Source: Duganella rivi
Lineage (GTDB): Bacteria; Pseudomonadota; Gammaproteobacteria; Burkholderiales; Burkholderiaceae_D
NCBI RefSeq assembly: GCF_009857435.1
Contig: NZ_WWCK01000003.1
Span: 124,001 to 188,000 of the forward strand
Reading direction: 5' to 3'
DNA length: 64,000 nt
In this document: one piece after another, positions 26,603 to 36,628 of the stretch
Numbering within the stretch: position 1 is the stretch's first letter
How the letters are laid out: every line of letters starts with the position of its first letter
Made by a program: the position numbers and the translations under genes
The notes under the pieces: model-generated
Seen by the model: only the letters and a program-made list of their open reading frames with translations
Database searches by the model: none
Told to the model about the DNA's origin: nothing

Positions 26603-27445
26603 ATGATGAGACGCAACCGGTTGCTCGTGATTACCGTGCTGTATTGCAGCTTGTCCGCTGCCGAGGCCGGAACTGTCTGCCCGCCAGTCACCCGCGTCGG
26701 CTTGAGTGACCTCGGCTACACTTCCTACCGCGATCAGGGGCGCATCGCCGGCATTTCGGTTGATATCGCCAATGAGATGGCGCGCCGCACCGGCTGCAAA
26801 TTTGAATTCCACTGGTATCCGCGCCAGCGCCTGTTCATCGAACTGGCGGCCGGCAACATCGATATGACCATGGGCTCGCTGCGCCTGCCCGAGCGCGACG
26901 CTTATGCGCGCTATTTGCCGTACGCCTACCTGCAATATGATTTGGTCTTGAGCGTGCCGCCGGGGCGCAACTACACCAGCCTGGCCGATTTCGTCGAGCA
27001 TGGCAACGGGCGGCTCAACGTCACGCGCGGCCTCGCCTATGACCCGGCCATCGAGACCCAGTTGGCCAAGCTGACCGCAGCCGGCCGCCTGGAGTTGGTG
27101 AATGATTTCGAAACCGTGTTTGCCAAGCTCGACATGGGGCGCGCCGACGGCACCATCGCCACGCCGCCGATCTACAGCAAGTATTTGAAGGGGAGCCGGG
27201 TGCAAGCCAGCGCGGTGGTGATTACTCTGCCGGAAGCAAATCCGCGGTTCACGGGACTGTACCTGTCGAAGAAAACCATCTCGACGGCGGTACGCGACCG
27301 CTACGCGGCGACGCTGAAAGCGATGCTAACGGATCAAACCATCCGCACCATCTACACGCCGTACTTTGATGACGCGACCCTCAAACGCATGATCCGACAA
27401 GGCCAGGGGCCGCTGCTCACGGCCTTGTCGGCGCCGGAAAATTAA
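26603..27445 (+). CDS. Periplasmic substrate-binding protein (SBP_bac_3 type)
   Basis: 280 residues. A signal peptide (about 1–22, ending SAAEAG) is followed by a two-lobed solute-binding fold: DQGRIAGISVDIANEMARRTG, LAAGNIDMTMGSLRLPERD and a closing YLSKKTIS. Similar proteins bind polar amino acids or serve as ligand sensors. No permease or ATPase gene is adjacent, so it may be an orphan receptor. Convergent with the GH3 gene, overlapping by 4 bp. Confidence 0.8.
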   Translation: MMRRNRLLVITVLYCSLSAAEAGTVCPPVTRVGLSDLGYTSYRDQGRIAGISVDIANEMARRTGCKFEFHWYPRQRLFIELAAGNIDMTMGSLRLPERDAYARYLPYAYLQYDLVLSVPPGRNYTSLADFVEHGNGRLNVTRGLAYDPAIETQLAKLTAAGRLELVNDFETVFAKLDMGRADGTIATPPIYSKYLKGSRVQASAVVITLPEANPRFTGLYLSKKTISTAVRDRYAATLKAMLTDQTIRTIYTPYFDDATLKRMIRQGQGPLLTALSAPEN

Positions 27446-29688
27446 CGGCCGTTGACGTCCACGGTACGCGCATCCAGCTTGACCTTGACGCTGGCGGCTG
27501 GTTTGGCGCCGGCCGAATCAGCCAAGGTCACGAGGTATTCGCCGGCAGCGATTTTCCACGTTTTGCTGGCGCTGTCGTACACGCCCAGCAGGCGCGGGTC
27601 GATCTGCACGGTGGCTTTGCCGCTGGCGCCGGCCTTCAACTCCAGCTTGTCCCAGCCGCCCAGGCGCTTAGGCGCTTCCCAGCCGCCAGCTACCGACGAC
27701 ACGTAGACCTGGCCAACCGCCTTGCCATCGCGCTTGCCGGTGTTCTTGATGCTGAAGGTGACGGCGATGCCGCTGCCTTCCGCCTTGGCGCTCAAGCCTT
27801 CATACGCGAAGCTGGTGTACGACAGGCCGTAACCGAATGGGAACAGCGGCTTGTGGCCTTTCAGGTCAAACCATTTGTAGCCGATGGCCGCGCCTTCGAT
27901 GTTGTAATCGGTGGTGACCTTCTCGATGATGTTCTCATCCTTGGTCTTGGCGTCGCCATCGAGTTTTGGACGCGGCAGCTGCGCCAGCGAAGCAGGGAAG
28001 GTGGCAGGCAGGCGGCCGGACGGATTCACTTCACCGGACAGCACGCGTGCAATCGCCGCGCCGCCGTTGGTGCCGGTGTACCACGCTTCGACCACGGCGC
28101 CGACGCTGTTCAGCCAAGGCATGACGACCGGGCCGCCGGTCTGCAGCACCACCACGGTTTTCGGATTGGCCTTGGCGACAGCTGCGATCAGTTCATCCTG
28201 CTTGCCCGGCAGATTCAGGTCGTCCGAGTCGAAGCTCTCGGCCATCCACTGGGTGCCGAACACGATGACCACGTCGCTGCTGGCTGCCAGCTTGGCGGCG
28301 GCTGCGATGTCCTTGCCGTCGGTGTAGGCCAGCTTGGCCTTGGTCAGCTTGGCCAGTTCGCCCATCGGCGACGAGCGGTGATACACGATAGGGCCAGGGA
28401 AGTGCGTCGGGCCTTCATTCGGCACTGCCGAACCGCCTTTTGGATACACCTGCGCCGAGCCGCCGCCCGACAGCACGCCCACGTCGGCGTGACCGCCGAT
28501 GATGGCGATGCTGCGCACACCAGCGGCCAGCGGCAGCAGGTTGTCGTGATTCTTCAGCAGAACCATGGCTTCTTCGGCGTCGGCTTGCGAGATCTTGCCG
28601 TGCGCGGTGAAATCGATGCCGGCATCGGCCGACGTTGGCGCTGCGACTGGATGTTCAACCACGCCGTTGGCAAACATGGTGCGGGTGATGCGCTTGACCA
28701 TATCGTTCAAGCGCGCTTCCGGCACGTGGCGATTGACCACCGCTTCTTTCAGCGGCGCGTTGAAGTAGTCCGATTTGTCGAACGGGTAGCCCGATTGCTG
28801 ATCGAGGCCGCGCAGCGCTGCCGGAATGGTGGAGTGCGTCGCGCCCCAGTCGGACATCACGTAGCCCGGGTATTTCCAGTCCTGCTTCAGCACTTCGTTC
28901 AGCAGGTAATCGCTTTCGCAGGCGTAGTCGCCGTTGACGCGGTTGTAGGCGCACATGACGGAACCCGGCTGGCCACGCTCAATCGCAAATTGCAGCGCCA
29001 GCAGGTCGGACATGCGGCCGGCCTTGTCGTCGATCTTGACGTTGACGTGATTGCGGTTGGTCTCCTGATCGTTGAAGGCGTAGTGCTTCACGGTCGAAAT
29101 GATGTGGTTCGATTGAATGCCGCGAATCTGTTCGCCGACCATGATACCGGCCAGCAGCGGATCTTCGCCGCCGTATTCGAAGTTACGGCCGTTGCGCGGT
29201 TCGCGCATCAGGTTCACGCCGCCGGCCAGCAGGATGTTGAAGCCGGTGGAGCGGGCTTCGCTGCCGATCATGGCGCCGCCGGCGAAGGCCAGCTTGGGAT
29301 TCCAGGTCGCAGTGGTGGCAAGGCCGGACGGCAGGGAAGTGCGCTCGTACGGTTTCTTGGACACGGCCTGCGTCGCTACGCCGACACCGGCGTCCGACTG
29401 CCATTGCGGCGGCAAGCCAAGGCGCGGAATGCCTGGCACGTAGCCGGCCGAATCAGGACGGCCTTCTTTCGGCTGCTCGTATTTTTTCGGCGAGAATTCG
29501 GTCGAGAAGTAGGCGAACACGGTCTGGATTTTTTCATCCAGCGTCATCGCCTTGACCAGTTGGTCGGCGCGCGCGTCCGGCGAAAGGGCCGGATTCAACC
29601 AAGGTTTGTCAGCGTCTGCGGCGTGCGCGGCGCCGTTCAACATGAGTGGATAAACGAGTGCCAGAGACAGCCAGAGACGCTTCTTCAT
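27442..29688 (-). CDS. Exported GH3 beta-glucosidase
   Basis: 748 residues. Signal peptide about 1–23 (ending GAAHA). N-terminal GH3 barrel with NMR-type substrate motif MREPRNGRNFEYGGEDP, KHYAFNDQ, and the nucleophile Asp280 in VMSDWGATHS. The alpha/beta sandwich follows (VIVFGTQWMAESFD) and a C-terminal fibronectin-III-like domain (YGLSYTSFAYEGL…). It would release glucose from the non-reducing end of beta-glucosides in the periplasm. Last gene of the cluster with the GH94 enzyme and symporter. Confidence 0.93.
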   Translation of the reverse strand: MKKRLWLSLALVYPLMLNGAAHAADADKPWLNPALSPDARADQLVKAMTLDEKIQTVFAYFSTEFSPKKYEQPKEGRPDSAGYVPGIPRLGLPPQWQSDAGVGVATQAVSKKPYERTSLPSGLATTATWNPKLAFAGGAMIGSEARSTGFNILLAGGVNLMREPRNGRNFEYGGEDPLLAGIMVGEQIRGIQSNHIISTVKHYAFNDQETNRNHVNVKIDDKAGRMSDLLALQFAIERGQPGSVMCAYNRVNGDYACESDYLLNEVLKQDWKYPGYVMSDWGATHSTIPAALRGLDQQSGYPFDKSDYFNAPLKEAVVNRHVPEARLNDMVKRITRTMFANGVVEHPVAAPTSADAGIDFTAHGKISQADAEEAMVLLKNHDNLLPLAAGVRSIAIIGGHADVGVLSGGGSAQVYPKGGSAVPNEGPTHFPGPIVYHRSSPMGELAKLTKAKLAYTDGKDIAAAAKLAASSDVVIVFGTQWMAESFDSDDLNLPGKQDELIAAVAKANPKTVVVLQTGGPVVMPWLNSVGAVVEAWYTGTNGGAAIARVLSGEVNPSGRLPATFPASLAQLPRPKLDGDAKTKDENIIEKVTTDYNIEGAAIGYKWFDLKGHKPLFPFGYGLSYTSFAYEGLSAKAEGSGIAVTFSIKNTGKRDGKAVGQVYVSSVAGGWEAPKRLGGWDKLELKAGASGKATVQIDPRLLGVYDSASKTWKIAAGEYLVTLADSAGAKPAASVKVKLDARTVDVNGR

Positions 29689-29722
29689 ACGATTACTTTG
29701 TCCTTGTAGTTTTAGTTGATAG

Positions 29723-32098
29723 TCAGCGCGGGATTAAGACCTCCAGCGCGTATGCTCCGCCTGCAACGATACCTTTGATAACGTTTTCAGTCAAACGATT
29801 ACCGTCCTGCCAGACCTGAATTTCGCTCACATCCGCGCGTTGTATAGACACGTTGAAGGTCGCGTGGCGGAACTGGCGCACCACCTTCATGCCGTCCCAG
29901 TGCGCAGGCAATTGCGGATTGATGGTCAGGCCATCGCTGCTGCCTTTCAGGCCGCAGAGGCCTTCAACGAAGCACTGGTAAGCCCACGACACGGTGCCGG
30001 TGTTGAACAACTGGCTGGAACGGCCGGCCGTGCGCGGATACTCTTTGTAAGCGCCGCGATAGTAGTTCGGGATGAACACCGGCAGTTGGCCACGTTGCAG
30101 GTAATCGGCCTCGCTCGGGCCGGGCAGCATCTGGCGCAGCAACTTGTAGGCGCGGTCGCCTTCGCCGATGGTGTACAGGCTGTAGATGTAGAACACGGCG
30201 GCGTGGTTGTAGACCGCGCCATTCTCCGCCGAACCGGGATGCTTCTGCGTGACGCGGCCGACGTCGTCGCGCATGGCGCTGAACGGCGGTGCGAACATCT
30301 GCACGCCGTACGGAGTGCACAGCTGCTCGTCGACTTGCGCCAGCATCGAGGCGCGCTGGCCAGCGTTGGCCGCGCCGCCGAGGATGGCCCACGCTTGCGG
30401 ATTAAGCCAGATGCGGCCTTCCTTGTCCTTGCTGGTGCCGAATACCACGTCGTCATCGGTGATGCCGCGTGCGAACCAGTCGCCGTCCCACAGGTGTTCG
30501 TTGGCGGCGCGGTTGACGTTGCGCGCACCGGCGCGGAAATGTTTGGCGCTTTCGGCCAGCGAGGAGCTGGCGCCGGTGGTTTCGCAAATCTCGGCCCACA
30601 GGTTCAGGGCGTAAGCCGTGGCCACGGTCAGCCAGCCGGAGACGCCGCGGCCCTTGTAGCCGACCATGTTCATAGGGTCGCACCAGTCGCCCTGCGCGAT
30701 GTAGCTGAGGCCACGCTTGTCGCGCGCTTGCAGCAGCCAGTCCATGGCGCTGCTCACGCGCTCGGAGACGGTGAGAGCGACGCCGCTGTCGGCGCCGACC
30801 ACGTCTTCGTTGAGGATGTCGTAGTCGCCGGTTTCATCGAGGTAGACCTTGAGCGCCACCGGCAGCCACACGCAATGGTCGGTGTGCGGCACCTGGTTGA
30901 TGTATTTGAGCTCCGCGCCTTCGGCCAGCAGAATCCCGTCCGGCATGGCGCCGCTGGCTTCCTGCTGCGACAGCGCGTGCAGGAAGGCCTTGCGCATCAC
31001 GCTAGGCTTGATGAAGCTCATGCCCATGTTGTCTTGCAGGTAGTTGCGCGTTTGCGGATCGGTGCTCAGGCGATTGACGTCGCCGTGGTAGAACACCTGG
31101 CGCGGCAGCCAGTTGTTGACGAAGTTGTCGAGATCCGCATCCGGCGTTTCGATGCGCAGGCATCCCGGGCCGCCGGCGATGTAGGCGGCGTAGTCGGCGG
31201 CGGTGGCCTTGAAGGCTTCCGCGCTCAGGTACTTGTCGCGGACTGCCTTGATCTCGGCATCGTCAAACGCTGGGCCGAAGATGAAGCGGTAGTCGCGCGC
31301 TTCGCCATCGGCCAGCGCGACGCGGTATTGCACCACGGCTGTTGGCGTTTCGTAGCGCGCGTCGCTGCCGCTTAGTTGTTCGGCGTCGATGGCGGCAGGG
31401 CGGTTCAAGGTGCCTTCGCCTTCAAACGCGGACTGGCGCACCTCCCACGCATCCGGCGCTTGCTCGCACAGGAAGTAGGTCTTGTCCTTGAAGTCTTTTT
31501 GCTTGAAGTAGTCGGCCACTTTTTGATACGGCGTGACGCTGCTGGCGACCACGCCGCCCAGGTCCGCGCGGTATTCGCCGGACTGGTTCATCCACGACAT
31601 GTAACCGATCGGGAAGTAAGGATAGACACTGAGCTTGCGCGCGCGGCCCGAGATATTCGTTACGCGCAGCGACCACAGTTCCACCACGTCCGCCACCGGC
31701 AGGCCGAGAGTCAGTTCAACGCGTACGCCCAGGTGTTCGATGGTCCATTCCAGATTGCTCTTACCGACCGAGAAGTTGTAGCTGTCGACCGGCGTGCGCA
31801 CCGGCTCATACGGCGCGGAGAACAGTTCGCCCGTCTCTTCGTCCTTGATGTAGAAGAAGCGGCCCGGATGGTGGGCGTAGTAGTTCTGCTCCGGCTGCAT
31901 GAAGGTCTTCGCCTCCAGATTCGGCGCGTGCGCGTACTTGGCCGGTTCCGGCTGCATGTACTGCGCGGTGGCGTAGCCACGGCAGGTAATCTGGATCATC
32001 ATTTTCTGATTCCACAGGAAGCCTGCTGCTTGTGGCATGGCCGTAGGGCTGGTCAGCTCGTAGCGATCGCCGTTGTGGGTGGGGCGTAACATAGACAT
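29723..32098 (-). CDS. GH94 glycoside phosphorylase, likely cellobionic acid phosphorylase
   Basis: 791 residues, no signal peptide. The N-terminal beta-sandwich (about 1–290) and (alpha/alpha)6 barrel of GH94 are visible. The catalytic motif is [16 protein letters not shown] (Asp471 to Asp474), and [16 protein letters not shown] is the phosphate-binding loop. The cellobiose phosphorylase motif is DWND; here it is DWCDPMNM. With a gluconokinase gene in the same cluster, the best fit is phosphorolysis of cellobionate to glucose-1-phosphate and gluconate. Cellobiose or another beta-glucoside remains possible. ATG 32098 has GGAGAG upstream. Confidence 0.85.
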   Translation of the reverse strand: MSMLRPTHNGDRYELTSPTAMPQAAGFLWNQKMMIQITCRGYATAQYMQPEPAKYAHAPNLEAKTFMQPEQNYYAHHPGRFFYIKDEETGELFSAPYEPVRTPVDSYNFSVGKSNLEWTIEHLGVRVELTLGLPVADVVELWSLRVTNISGRARKLSVYPYFPIGYMSWMNQSGEYRADLGGVVASSVTPYQKVADYFKQKDFKDKTYFLCEQAPDAWEVRQSAFEGEGTLNRPAAIDAEQLSGSDARYETPTAVVQYRVALADGEARDYRFIFGPAFDDAEIKAVRDKYLSAEAFKATAADYAAYIAGGPGCLRIETPDADLDNFVNNWLPRQVFYHGDVNRLSTDPQTRNYLQDNMGMSFIKPSVMRKAFLHALSQQEASGAMPDGILLAEGAELKYINQVPHTDHCVWLPVALKVYLDETGDYDILNEDVVGADSGVALTVSERVSSAMDWLLQARDKRGLSYIAQGDWCDPMNMVGYKGRGVSGWLTVATAYALNLWAEICETTGASSSLAESAKHFRAGARNVNRAANEHLWDGDWFARGITDDDVVFGTSKDKEGRIWLNPQAWAILGGAANAGQRASMLAQVDEQLCTPYGVQMFAPPFSAMRDDVGRVTQKHPGSAENGAVYNHAAVFYIYSLYTIGEGDRAYKLLRQMLPGPSEADYLQRGQLPVFIPNYYRGAYKEYPRTAGRSSQLFNTGTVSWAYQCFVEGLCGLKGSSDGLTINPQLPAHWDGMKVVRQFRHATFNVSIQRADVSEIQVWQDGNRLTENVIKGIVAGGAYALEVLIPR

Positions 32099-32105
32099 CT
32101 CTCCG

Positions 32106-33443
32106 TCAGGATTTGCGCGCTTCAAGATCCGCTTGGATTTGCAGCAGTTTTTGGTTATCGAGGTTATAGAAGAACATGACCGCCACCGCGAGCAGCGCGA
32201 AGGCAGCAGGAATAAAGGACATCAGCCACACGATGCCGGCTTGCGACACGGCGCTCTGCGCGGCATTGGCCACGTAGCCAAGCTTGGTGAAGATGGCGCC
32301 GATCACCGCCACGGCGACGGCGGTGCCGAGCTTCTGAGAGAAGGTGGCGGCGGCAAAGGTCATGGCAGTGGCGCGGCGGCCGGTGCGCCACTCGTTGTAG
32401 TCGGCGGTGTCGGCGTACATGGAGAAGGCCAGCGGCGACTTGGGGCCGAGCGCCAGGCCCATGCCCACTTGAAGCACGAACATCAGCACGATTTGGTCTT
32501 TCGGCACGAAGAAGAAGGCCGAGGACAGCACGGCGGTGATGGTCATCAGGATCATCATCAGTTTGCGCTTGTCGACGAAGCGCGTCATCAGCGGCGTGAG
32601 CGAGGCGCCGGCGGCAGCGGCCAGCATGTAGGCAGGTACAAAGCCCGCCATCAAATCCGGGCGCTCGACCACGTACTTGAAGTAGTAGGCGGCGCTGCTG
32701 GTGCGCAGCGTAATGGTGATCATGATGATCAGCGCGAGGAAGAACAGCGCCACCCACGGACGGTTCTGCGACAAGTCGCGGATGTCTTGCCAGACGTTGG
32801 ACTTTTGCTCGGCCGGCGGCGCAATGCGCTCACGCGTGTTGAGGAAGGTGAGCACGAACAGCACCGAGGCCAGTGCGCTCCAGGTCAGCATGGTCAATTG
32901 CCAGCCCAGTTTATCGTTGCCGCCGCCGAGCCAGTGCACCAGCGCCGGCGTAGCCGCCGTCACCAGCGTGCCGCCGGCAAAGGCGAAGATGAAGCGCAAG
33001 CCGTTGACGGTAGAGCGCTCCTGCGGGTCGGCCGACAGCACGCCGGACAAGGCGTTGTAGGGGATGTTGATGCAGGTGTAGCAGACCATCATCGACAAAT
33101 AGGTGCCGTAGGCCCATATGATTTTGCCGTCTTCCGACAGGTCGGGCGTGGTGTAGGTAAGGAAGGCCGCAGCGGCCAGCGGCAGCGGCACCCAGATCAG
33201 ATACGGCCGGAACTTGCCCCAGCGCGTGCTGGTGCGGTCGGCCGCGGCGCCGATCATGGGATCGGTGAAGGCGTTGATGATTTTGATCGTGAACATCATG
33301 GAGGCGGCGGCCGCTGCCGAGATGCCGAACACGTCGGTGTAGTAGATCAGCAGGAAGGTGGCGATATTGGTCCAATAAAAATTGAACCCCATATCGGCGA
33401 TACCGTAGCTAATCTTTTCTCGCCAAGTCAGTTGTTTGTTCAC
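32106..33443 (-). CDS. GPH-family sugar:cation symporter
   Basis: 445 residues, twelve hydrophobic segments. N-terminal [31 protein letters not shown] and the motif [21 protein letters not shown] are signatures of the glycoside–pentoside–hexuronide family. It imports a glycoside with Na+ or H+; from the cluster, cellobionate or a cello-oligosaccharide is inferred. It is 7 bp upstream of the GH94 gene, so import and phosphorolysis are co-expressed. Confidence 0.92.
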   Translation of the reverse strand: MNKQLTWREKISYGIADMGFNFYWTNIATFLLIYYTDVFGISAAAAASMMFTIKIINAFTDPMIGAAADRTSTRWGKFRPYLIWVPLPLAAAAFLTYTTPDLSEDGKIIWAYGTYLSMMVCYTCINIPYNALSGVLSADPQERSTVNGLRFIFAFAGGTLVTAATPALVHWLGGGNDKLGWQLTMLTWSALASVLFVLTFLNTRERIAPPAEQKSNVWQDIRDLSQNRPWVALFFLALIIMITITLRTSSAAYYFKYVVERPDLMAGFVPAYMLAAAAGASLTPLMTRFVDKRKLMMILMTITAVLSSAFFFVPKDQIVLMFVLQVGMGLALGPKSPLAFSMYADTADYNEWRTGRRATAMTFAAATFSQKLGTAVAVAVIGAIFTKLGYVANAAQSAVSQAGIVWLMSFIPAAFALLAVAVMFFYNLDNQKLLQIQADLEARKS

Positions 33444-33463
33444 GATGGTCTTCTAACGCTTGT

Positions 33464-33493
33464 AAAAACAGGCAGTAAGGGTATCACTGCCTG
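33464..33493 (-). terminator. Hairpin with T-run between gluconokinase and symporter genes
   Basis: CAGGCAGT (33469–33476) and ACTGCCTG (33486–33493) form a perfect 8-bp stem. On the minus strand five T follow. It can end the gntK transcript or attenuate read-through into the symporter operon, whose start is 20 bp further on. Confidence 0.7.
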
Positions 33494-33526
33494 AACGGAA
33501 CTTGCAGCAGTTCCGGGGAGAGCCTT

Positions 33527-33540
33527 TGATAGCGGTAACT
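33527..33540. promoter_or_regulatory. Probable LacI/GntR-type operator 1
   Basis: TGATAGCGGTAACT overlaps the 3' end of gntK, 84 bp upstream of the symporter start. It shares TGATAGCG with two further sites, at gntK and the regulator gene. Confidence 0.55.
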
Positions 33541-34054
33541 ATGTTCTTAGAATTTGCCGCACCAGCTCCACCGGTGGCTGGGCGATATCGAGTACGATGC
33601 CGGCCTCGTCGTCTTCCAGCGGTTCCAACGTGGCTAGCTGGCTGTCGAGCAGGGCTGGCGGCATGTAGTGATCCTTGCGTGCCGCCATGCGTTCGGCGAT
33701 CAGCTGGCGCGGGCCGGCAAGGTGGGCAAAACGCAATTCCGGGTCGGCGCTGCGCAACAGGTCGCGATAGCGCCGCTTTAGCGAAGAGCAGGACAGCACC
33801 AGCCCCGAGTGCTTGAGGCGGGCGTCGCGGATCTCGCGGTGCAGCGCCCACAGCCAATCAGCGCGGTCGCTATCGGTCAGCGGTACGCCGGCCGTCATCT
33901 TGGCCACGTTCTCGTAGGAGTGATAGCTGTCGCCTTCCAGGAAAGGCACCGACAGCGCGCCCGCCAGCTGCAAGCCCACCGAACTCTTGCCGCAACCGCT
34001 GACGCCCATCACGACCCAGCGCGGAGACTTGTTGTTGTTTACACTTTTGAGCAT
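33539..34054 (-). CDS. gntK: Gluconokinase
   Basis: 171 residues, the normal size. P-loop VVMGVSGCGKSSVG, then EGDSYHSYENVAKMTAGVPLTDSDRADWL and CSSLKRRYRDLLR, all typical of the GntK family. Phosphorylates D-gluconate to 6-phosphogluconate for the Entner–Doudoroff or pentose phosphate pathway. ATG at 34054 with an operator just upstream. In this cluster it would use gluconate from cellobionate; a PQQ sugar dehydrogenase at 44 kb could be another source. Confidence 0.95.
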   Translation of the reverse strand: MLKSVNNNKSPRWVVMGVSGCGKSSVGLQLAGALSVPFLEGDSYHSYENVAKMTAGVPLTDSDRADWLWALHREIRDARLKHSGLVLSCSSLKRRYRDLLRSADPELRFAHLAGPRQLIAERMAARKDHYMPPALLDSQLATLEPLEDDEAGIVLDIAQPPVELVRQILRT

Positions 34055-34059
34055 ATGAA

Positions 34060-34073
34060 TGATAGCGCTAACA
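34060..34073. promoter_or_regulatory. Probable LacI/GntR-type operator 2 (gntK)
   Basis: TGATAGCGCTAACA, a near-perfect palindrome around the central CG typical of LacI-family operators, 6 bp upstream of the gntK ATG. Confidence 0.7.
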
Positions 34074-34154
34074 GATTCAGCGAGTGTAGACGTATGGCGA
34101 AATTTGTAAAGAACTATCGATGGTGCGCCGCAGCAGTTGGCACTGCGCAATGAG

Positions 34155-35183
34155 CTAAGCGCTTTCGCGCGCCATCAAAGTGAAGCCGAGGTCGATTTGG
34201 CGGGTGGCCGGCTGCTCGCCCTTGATCACCGAGCGCAGCAGGGTGGCCGCCTCGAAACCGATGCGGTAGCGCGGCGTGCCGATGGTGGTCAGCGATGGAT
34301 TCATCCACGCCGAGGCCGGCAAGTCGTTGAAGCCGCAGATCGCCAGCTGCGACGGCACCGAGATGCCGCGCCGCTGGCTTTGGTAGATGGCGCCGTGCGC
34401 CAGGTCGTCGTTGCAGCAGAAGATGGCATCGCAATCGGGCGCTTGCGCCAGCATGCGGCCCAGCAGCTCGGCGCCAAGCGCGATGGTGGACGGCTCGGCC
34501 ACCATCACCTCCAGCTTGGCGTCGGCGCGGCCCGCTTCCTGCATGGCCTTGCGGTAGCCTTCGGCGCGGCGCAGGGTACGCTCGTCCAGCTGCGCGCCGA
34601 TGAAGCCGATGCGTTTATGGCCTTTGTCGAGCAGGTAGCGCGTCATGGCGTAGCCCGCCTGGAATTGCGAGAAGCCGACAGTGTATTGCTCGGGATCGGT
34701 GGACATGTCCATCATCGACACCACTGGCACGCGCGAGGTGGTGAGGATTTTCTGCACCGTCGGGCTGTGCGTCAGGCCGGACAGCAGCATGCCGTCGGGA
34801 TTCGATTGCAGATAGGTGCCGATCAGCTTTTCTTCTTCCTTGTCGGAATAGCGGGTGTTGCCGATCAGGATTTGGTAGTCGTCGGCGTCGAGCGCATCCT
34901 GGATGCCGGCCAGCACCTCGGTGAACACGGCGTTCGACAGCGACGGCACCAGCACCGCGATCACTTTCGATTGCGACGAGGCCAGCGCGCGGGCGGCGCG
35001 GTTCGGCACGTAGCCCAGTTCGGCCACGGCTTTATCGACGCGGTCGCGCAGCAGCTGCGACACCATCTCGGGCTGGGTAATGGCGCGCGAGGCGGTCATG
35101 GTGGCCACGCCGGCCTTCTCGGCCACCATGGCGAGGGTGATGCGGCCGCTGGCCCGGCTCTTGCCCGCTTGTGTCTTCGTCAT
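34155..35183 (-). CDS. LacI-family transcriptional regulator (GntR-like)
   Basis: 342 residues. N-terminal helix-turn-helix and hinge (ITLAMVAEKAGVATMTASRAI, GYVPNRAARALAS) followed by a periplasmic-binding-protein-like sensor domain (IAVLVPSLSNAVFTEVLAGI … CGFNDLPASAWMNPSLTT). Similar to gluconate repressors. The matching operators at its own promoter, at gntK and upstream of the symporter suggest it represses the cluster until an inducer such as gluconate or its phosphate appears. ATG at 35183 is the consistent start. Confidence 0.93.
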   Translation of the reverse strand: MTKTQAGKSRASGRITLAMVAEKAGVATMTASRAITQPEMVSQLLRDRVDKAVAELGYVPNRAARALASSQSKVIAVLVPSLSNAVFTEVLAGIQDALDADDYQILIGNTRYSDKEEEKLIGTYLQSNPDGMLLSGLTHSPTVQKILTTSRVPVVSMMDMSTDPEQYTVGFSQFQAGYAMTRYLLDKGHKRIGFIGAQLDERTLRRAEGYRKAMQEAGRADAKLEVMVAEPSTIALGAELLGRMLAQAPDCDAIFCCNDDLAHGAIYQSQRRGISVPSQLAICGFNDLPASAWMNPSLTTIGTPRYRIGFEAATLLRSVIKGEQPATRQIDLGFTLMARESA

Positions 35184-35203
35184 TGCTGCACTGTAAATGA
35201 TGT

Positions 35204-35217
35204 TGATAGCGATATCA
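35204..35217. promoter_or_regulatory. Probable LacI-type operator 3 (autoregulation)
   Basis: TGATAGCGATATCA, palindromic, about 20 bp upstream of the regulator's ATG. Confidence 0.65.
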
Positions 35218-35246
35218 TACGGCAGCCAAGCCAAAAGGAAGAGTAT

Positions 35247-35741
35247 CTATTTGCATTCGGCCAACACTTTTTGCGTGTTTTTGCGTAAATCCTCGCGTTG
35301 CTGGTCATTCATATAGCCGCGTTCCCCATTTTTATCGTAAGTACTGAGACGCAAGCCTTGATCGAGCGCCTGCTGGTTTTGGCGCGCGGCGTTGCAATTG
35401 GCCGCTTCGTCGGCCTTGCGCTGGGCGTCGGCGGCAGCTTGGCGGGCGGTTTCGGCGGCCTCGGTGCGGCGTTTGTTGAAATCGGCATTGCGCTCGGCCA
35501 GCGTGGGCGGCGGCTTGGGGGCGGAGGCGTCGGGTGCGGCAGGTTCGGCTTCGGCTGGAGCGTTGGGATTGAATAGCGGCTTGCCTGGGGCTTTCAGGAT
35601 GCGCTTTTCCGGGATGTTGGGCGGCGGCGGGCGGTCGGAGAATTGCTTGATGCCTTTGTCATCGATCCACATGTACTGCGCCATGGCGAGCGGGGCAGTG
35701 GCCAGCAGCAGGGCGGCCAGCAAGGTCGTGCGGTGATTCAT
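35247..35741 (-). CDS. DUF4124 domain exported protein
   Basis: 164 residues. A signal peptide (about 1–21, ending LAMAQ) is followed by the DUF4124 signature YMWIDDKGIKQFSDRPPP. A Pro/Ala-rich linker and a charged coiled-coil (about 80–130) follow. Periplasmic or envelope location; function unknown. ATG at 35741 has GGAG upstream. Confidence 0.88.
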   Translation of the reverse strand: MNHRTTLLAALLLATAPLAMAQYMWIDDKGIKQFSDRPPPPNIPEKRILKAPGKPLFNPNAPAEAEPAAPDASAPKPPPTLAERNADFNKRRTEAAETARQAAADAQRKADEAANCNAARQNQQALDQGLRLSTYDKNGERGYMNDQQREDLRKNTQKVLAECK

Positions 35742-35816
35742 AAAAACGCTCCGGTTAAGCATGCAGCGATTTCGCCATGATTAATGGCAACTGTCAACCG
35801 GAGCGCGAAAAACGGA

Positions 35817-36296
35817 TTAAGACTGTTTCTTGCGGCGTGCAGCCAAGCCCAGCAGGCCGAGGCCGCCCAGCATCATGCCGTAGGTGGCAGGTTCAGGCAC
35901 GGCGGTCACGGTGATGTGGCCGCTGTATGCCGCCAGCGAGCTGGTCGCTTCGGTGCCAGTCAGCTTGAGCACGAATGGCGAGTTCGTTGCAATCGTGATC
36001 CCGCCGACGCTGAAGGTGATCGGCAGCGGTGGCGGGCCGTATTGTGCCGACCAGCCCAGGTTGTCGTTCAGCGTGATGCTCTGGATGTCGATATAGTTGC
36101 CCGAATAAGACACAGTCACGTTGTAAGTGCCCGCAGCCAAACCGGTGAAGGTGATAACGTCGTCACCGTCATCGAGCAGGGTGCCGGTACCAGTGAAAGG
36201 CGTGGTGCCCAGTGAGATTGCTTGCGAAAAGTCGGTAGCGCCGGCGGAGAATGCAACGCCAGCAAGGAGTGCAGCAGCAAGTAGCTTCAGTTTCAT
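35817..36296 (-). CDS. FxDxF-type PEP-CTERM protein
   Basis: 159 residues. Signal peptide (KLLAAALLAGVAFSAGA), mature domain beginning TDFSQAISLG and a C-terminal sorting signal AVPEPATYGMMLGGLGLLGL followed by AARRKKQS. Resembles the FxDxF PEP-CTERM family of secreted surface or biofilm-matrix proteins. Requires an exosortase encoded elsewhere. ATG at 36296. Confidence 0.9.
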   Translation of the reverse strand: MKLKLLAAALLAGVAFSAGATDFSQAISLGTTPFTGTGTLLDDGDDVITFTGLAAGTYNVTVSYSGNYIDIQSITLNDNLGWSAQYGPPPLPITFSVGGITIATNSPFVLKLTGTEATSSLAAYSGHITVTAVPEPATYGMMLGGLGLLGLAARRKKQS

Positions 36297-36628
36297 CGTA
36301 GAACCCCTAAAACACAAGTTATAGTGACCGGCAGATCCAGCCGCCGGACTGTTTTTTGCCCCGAAAGGCAATTCAAGATATCGTTTTTCTTAAATTAGCG
36401 TTAAAACAACACCAATTCCGCGCTGCAAGATTTAACAATTCCCTGAGGGTGATGGACTGGGGTGACCGACTGTTATTCTATTGATAATTACCGTGCAATA
36501 ACTGCAAGTAATCATCGTACTCTTTGCGTGCAATGTAAGCACTATTTATTCGCTGAAAAACTTACAAAAACAACAGGACATTTATGATAGTCACTCAGCT
36601 GCCGCTGGCTGGGACGAAGGTATGAGGG
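36297..36628. other. Non-coding stretch between PEP-CTERM and Arc-like genes
   Basis: About 330 bp holding the upstream region of the PEP-CTERM gene and the 3' flank of the Arc-like gene. It is AT-richer than its surroundings. I see no convincing gene, tRNA or terminator here. Confidence 0.5.

Noticed and set aside
27853-31375. Large plus-strand frames opposite the GH3 and GH94 genes
   Set aside because: Mirror frames of high-GC genes; no initiation signals and implausible composition.
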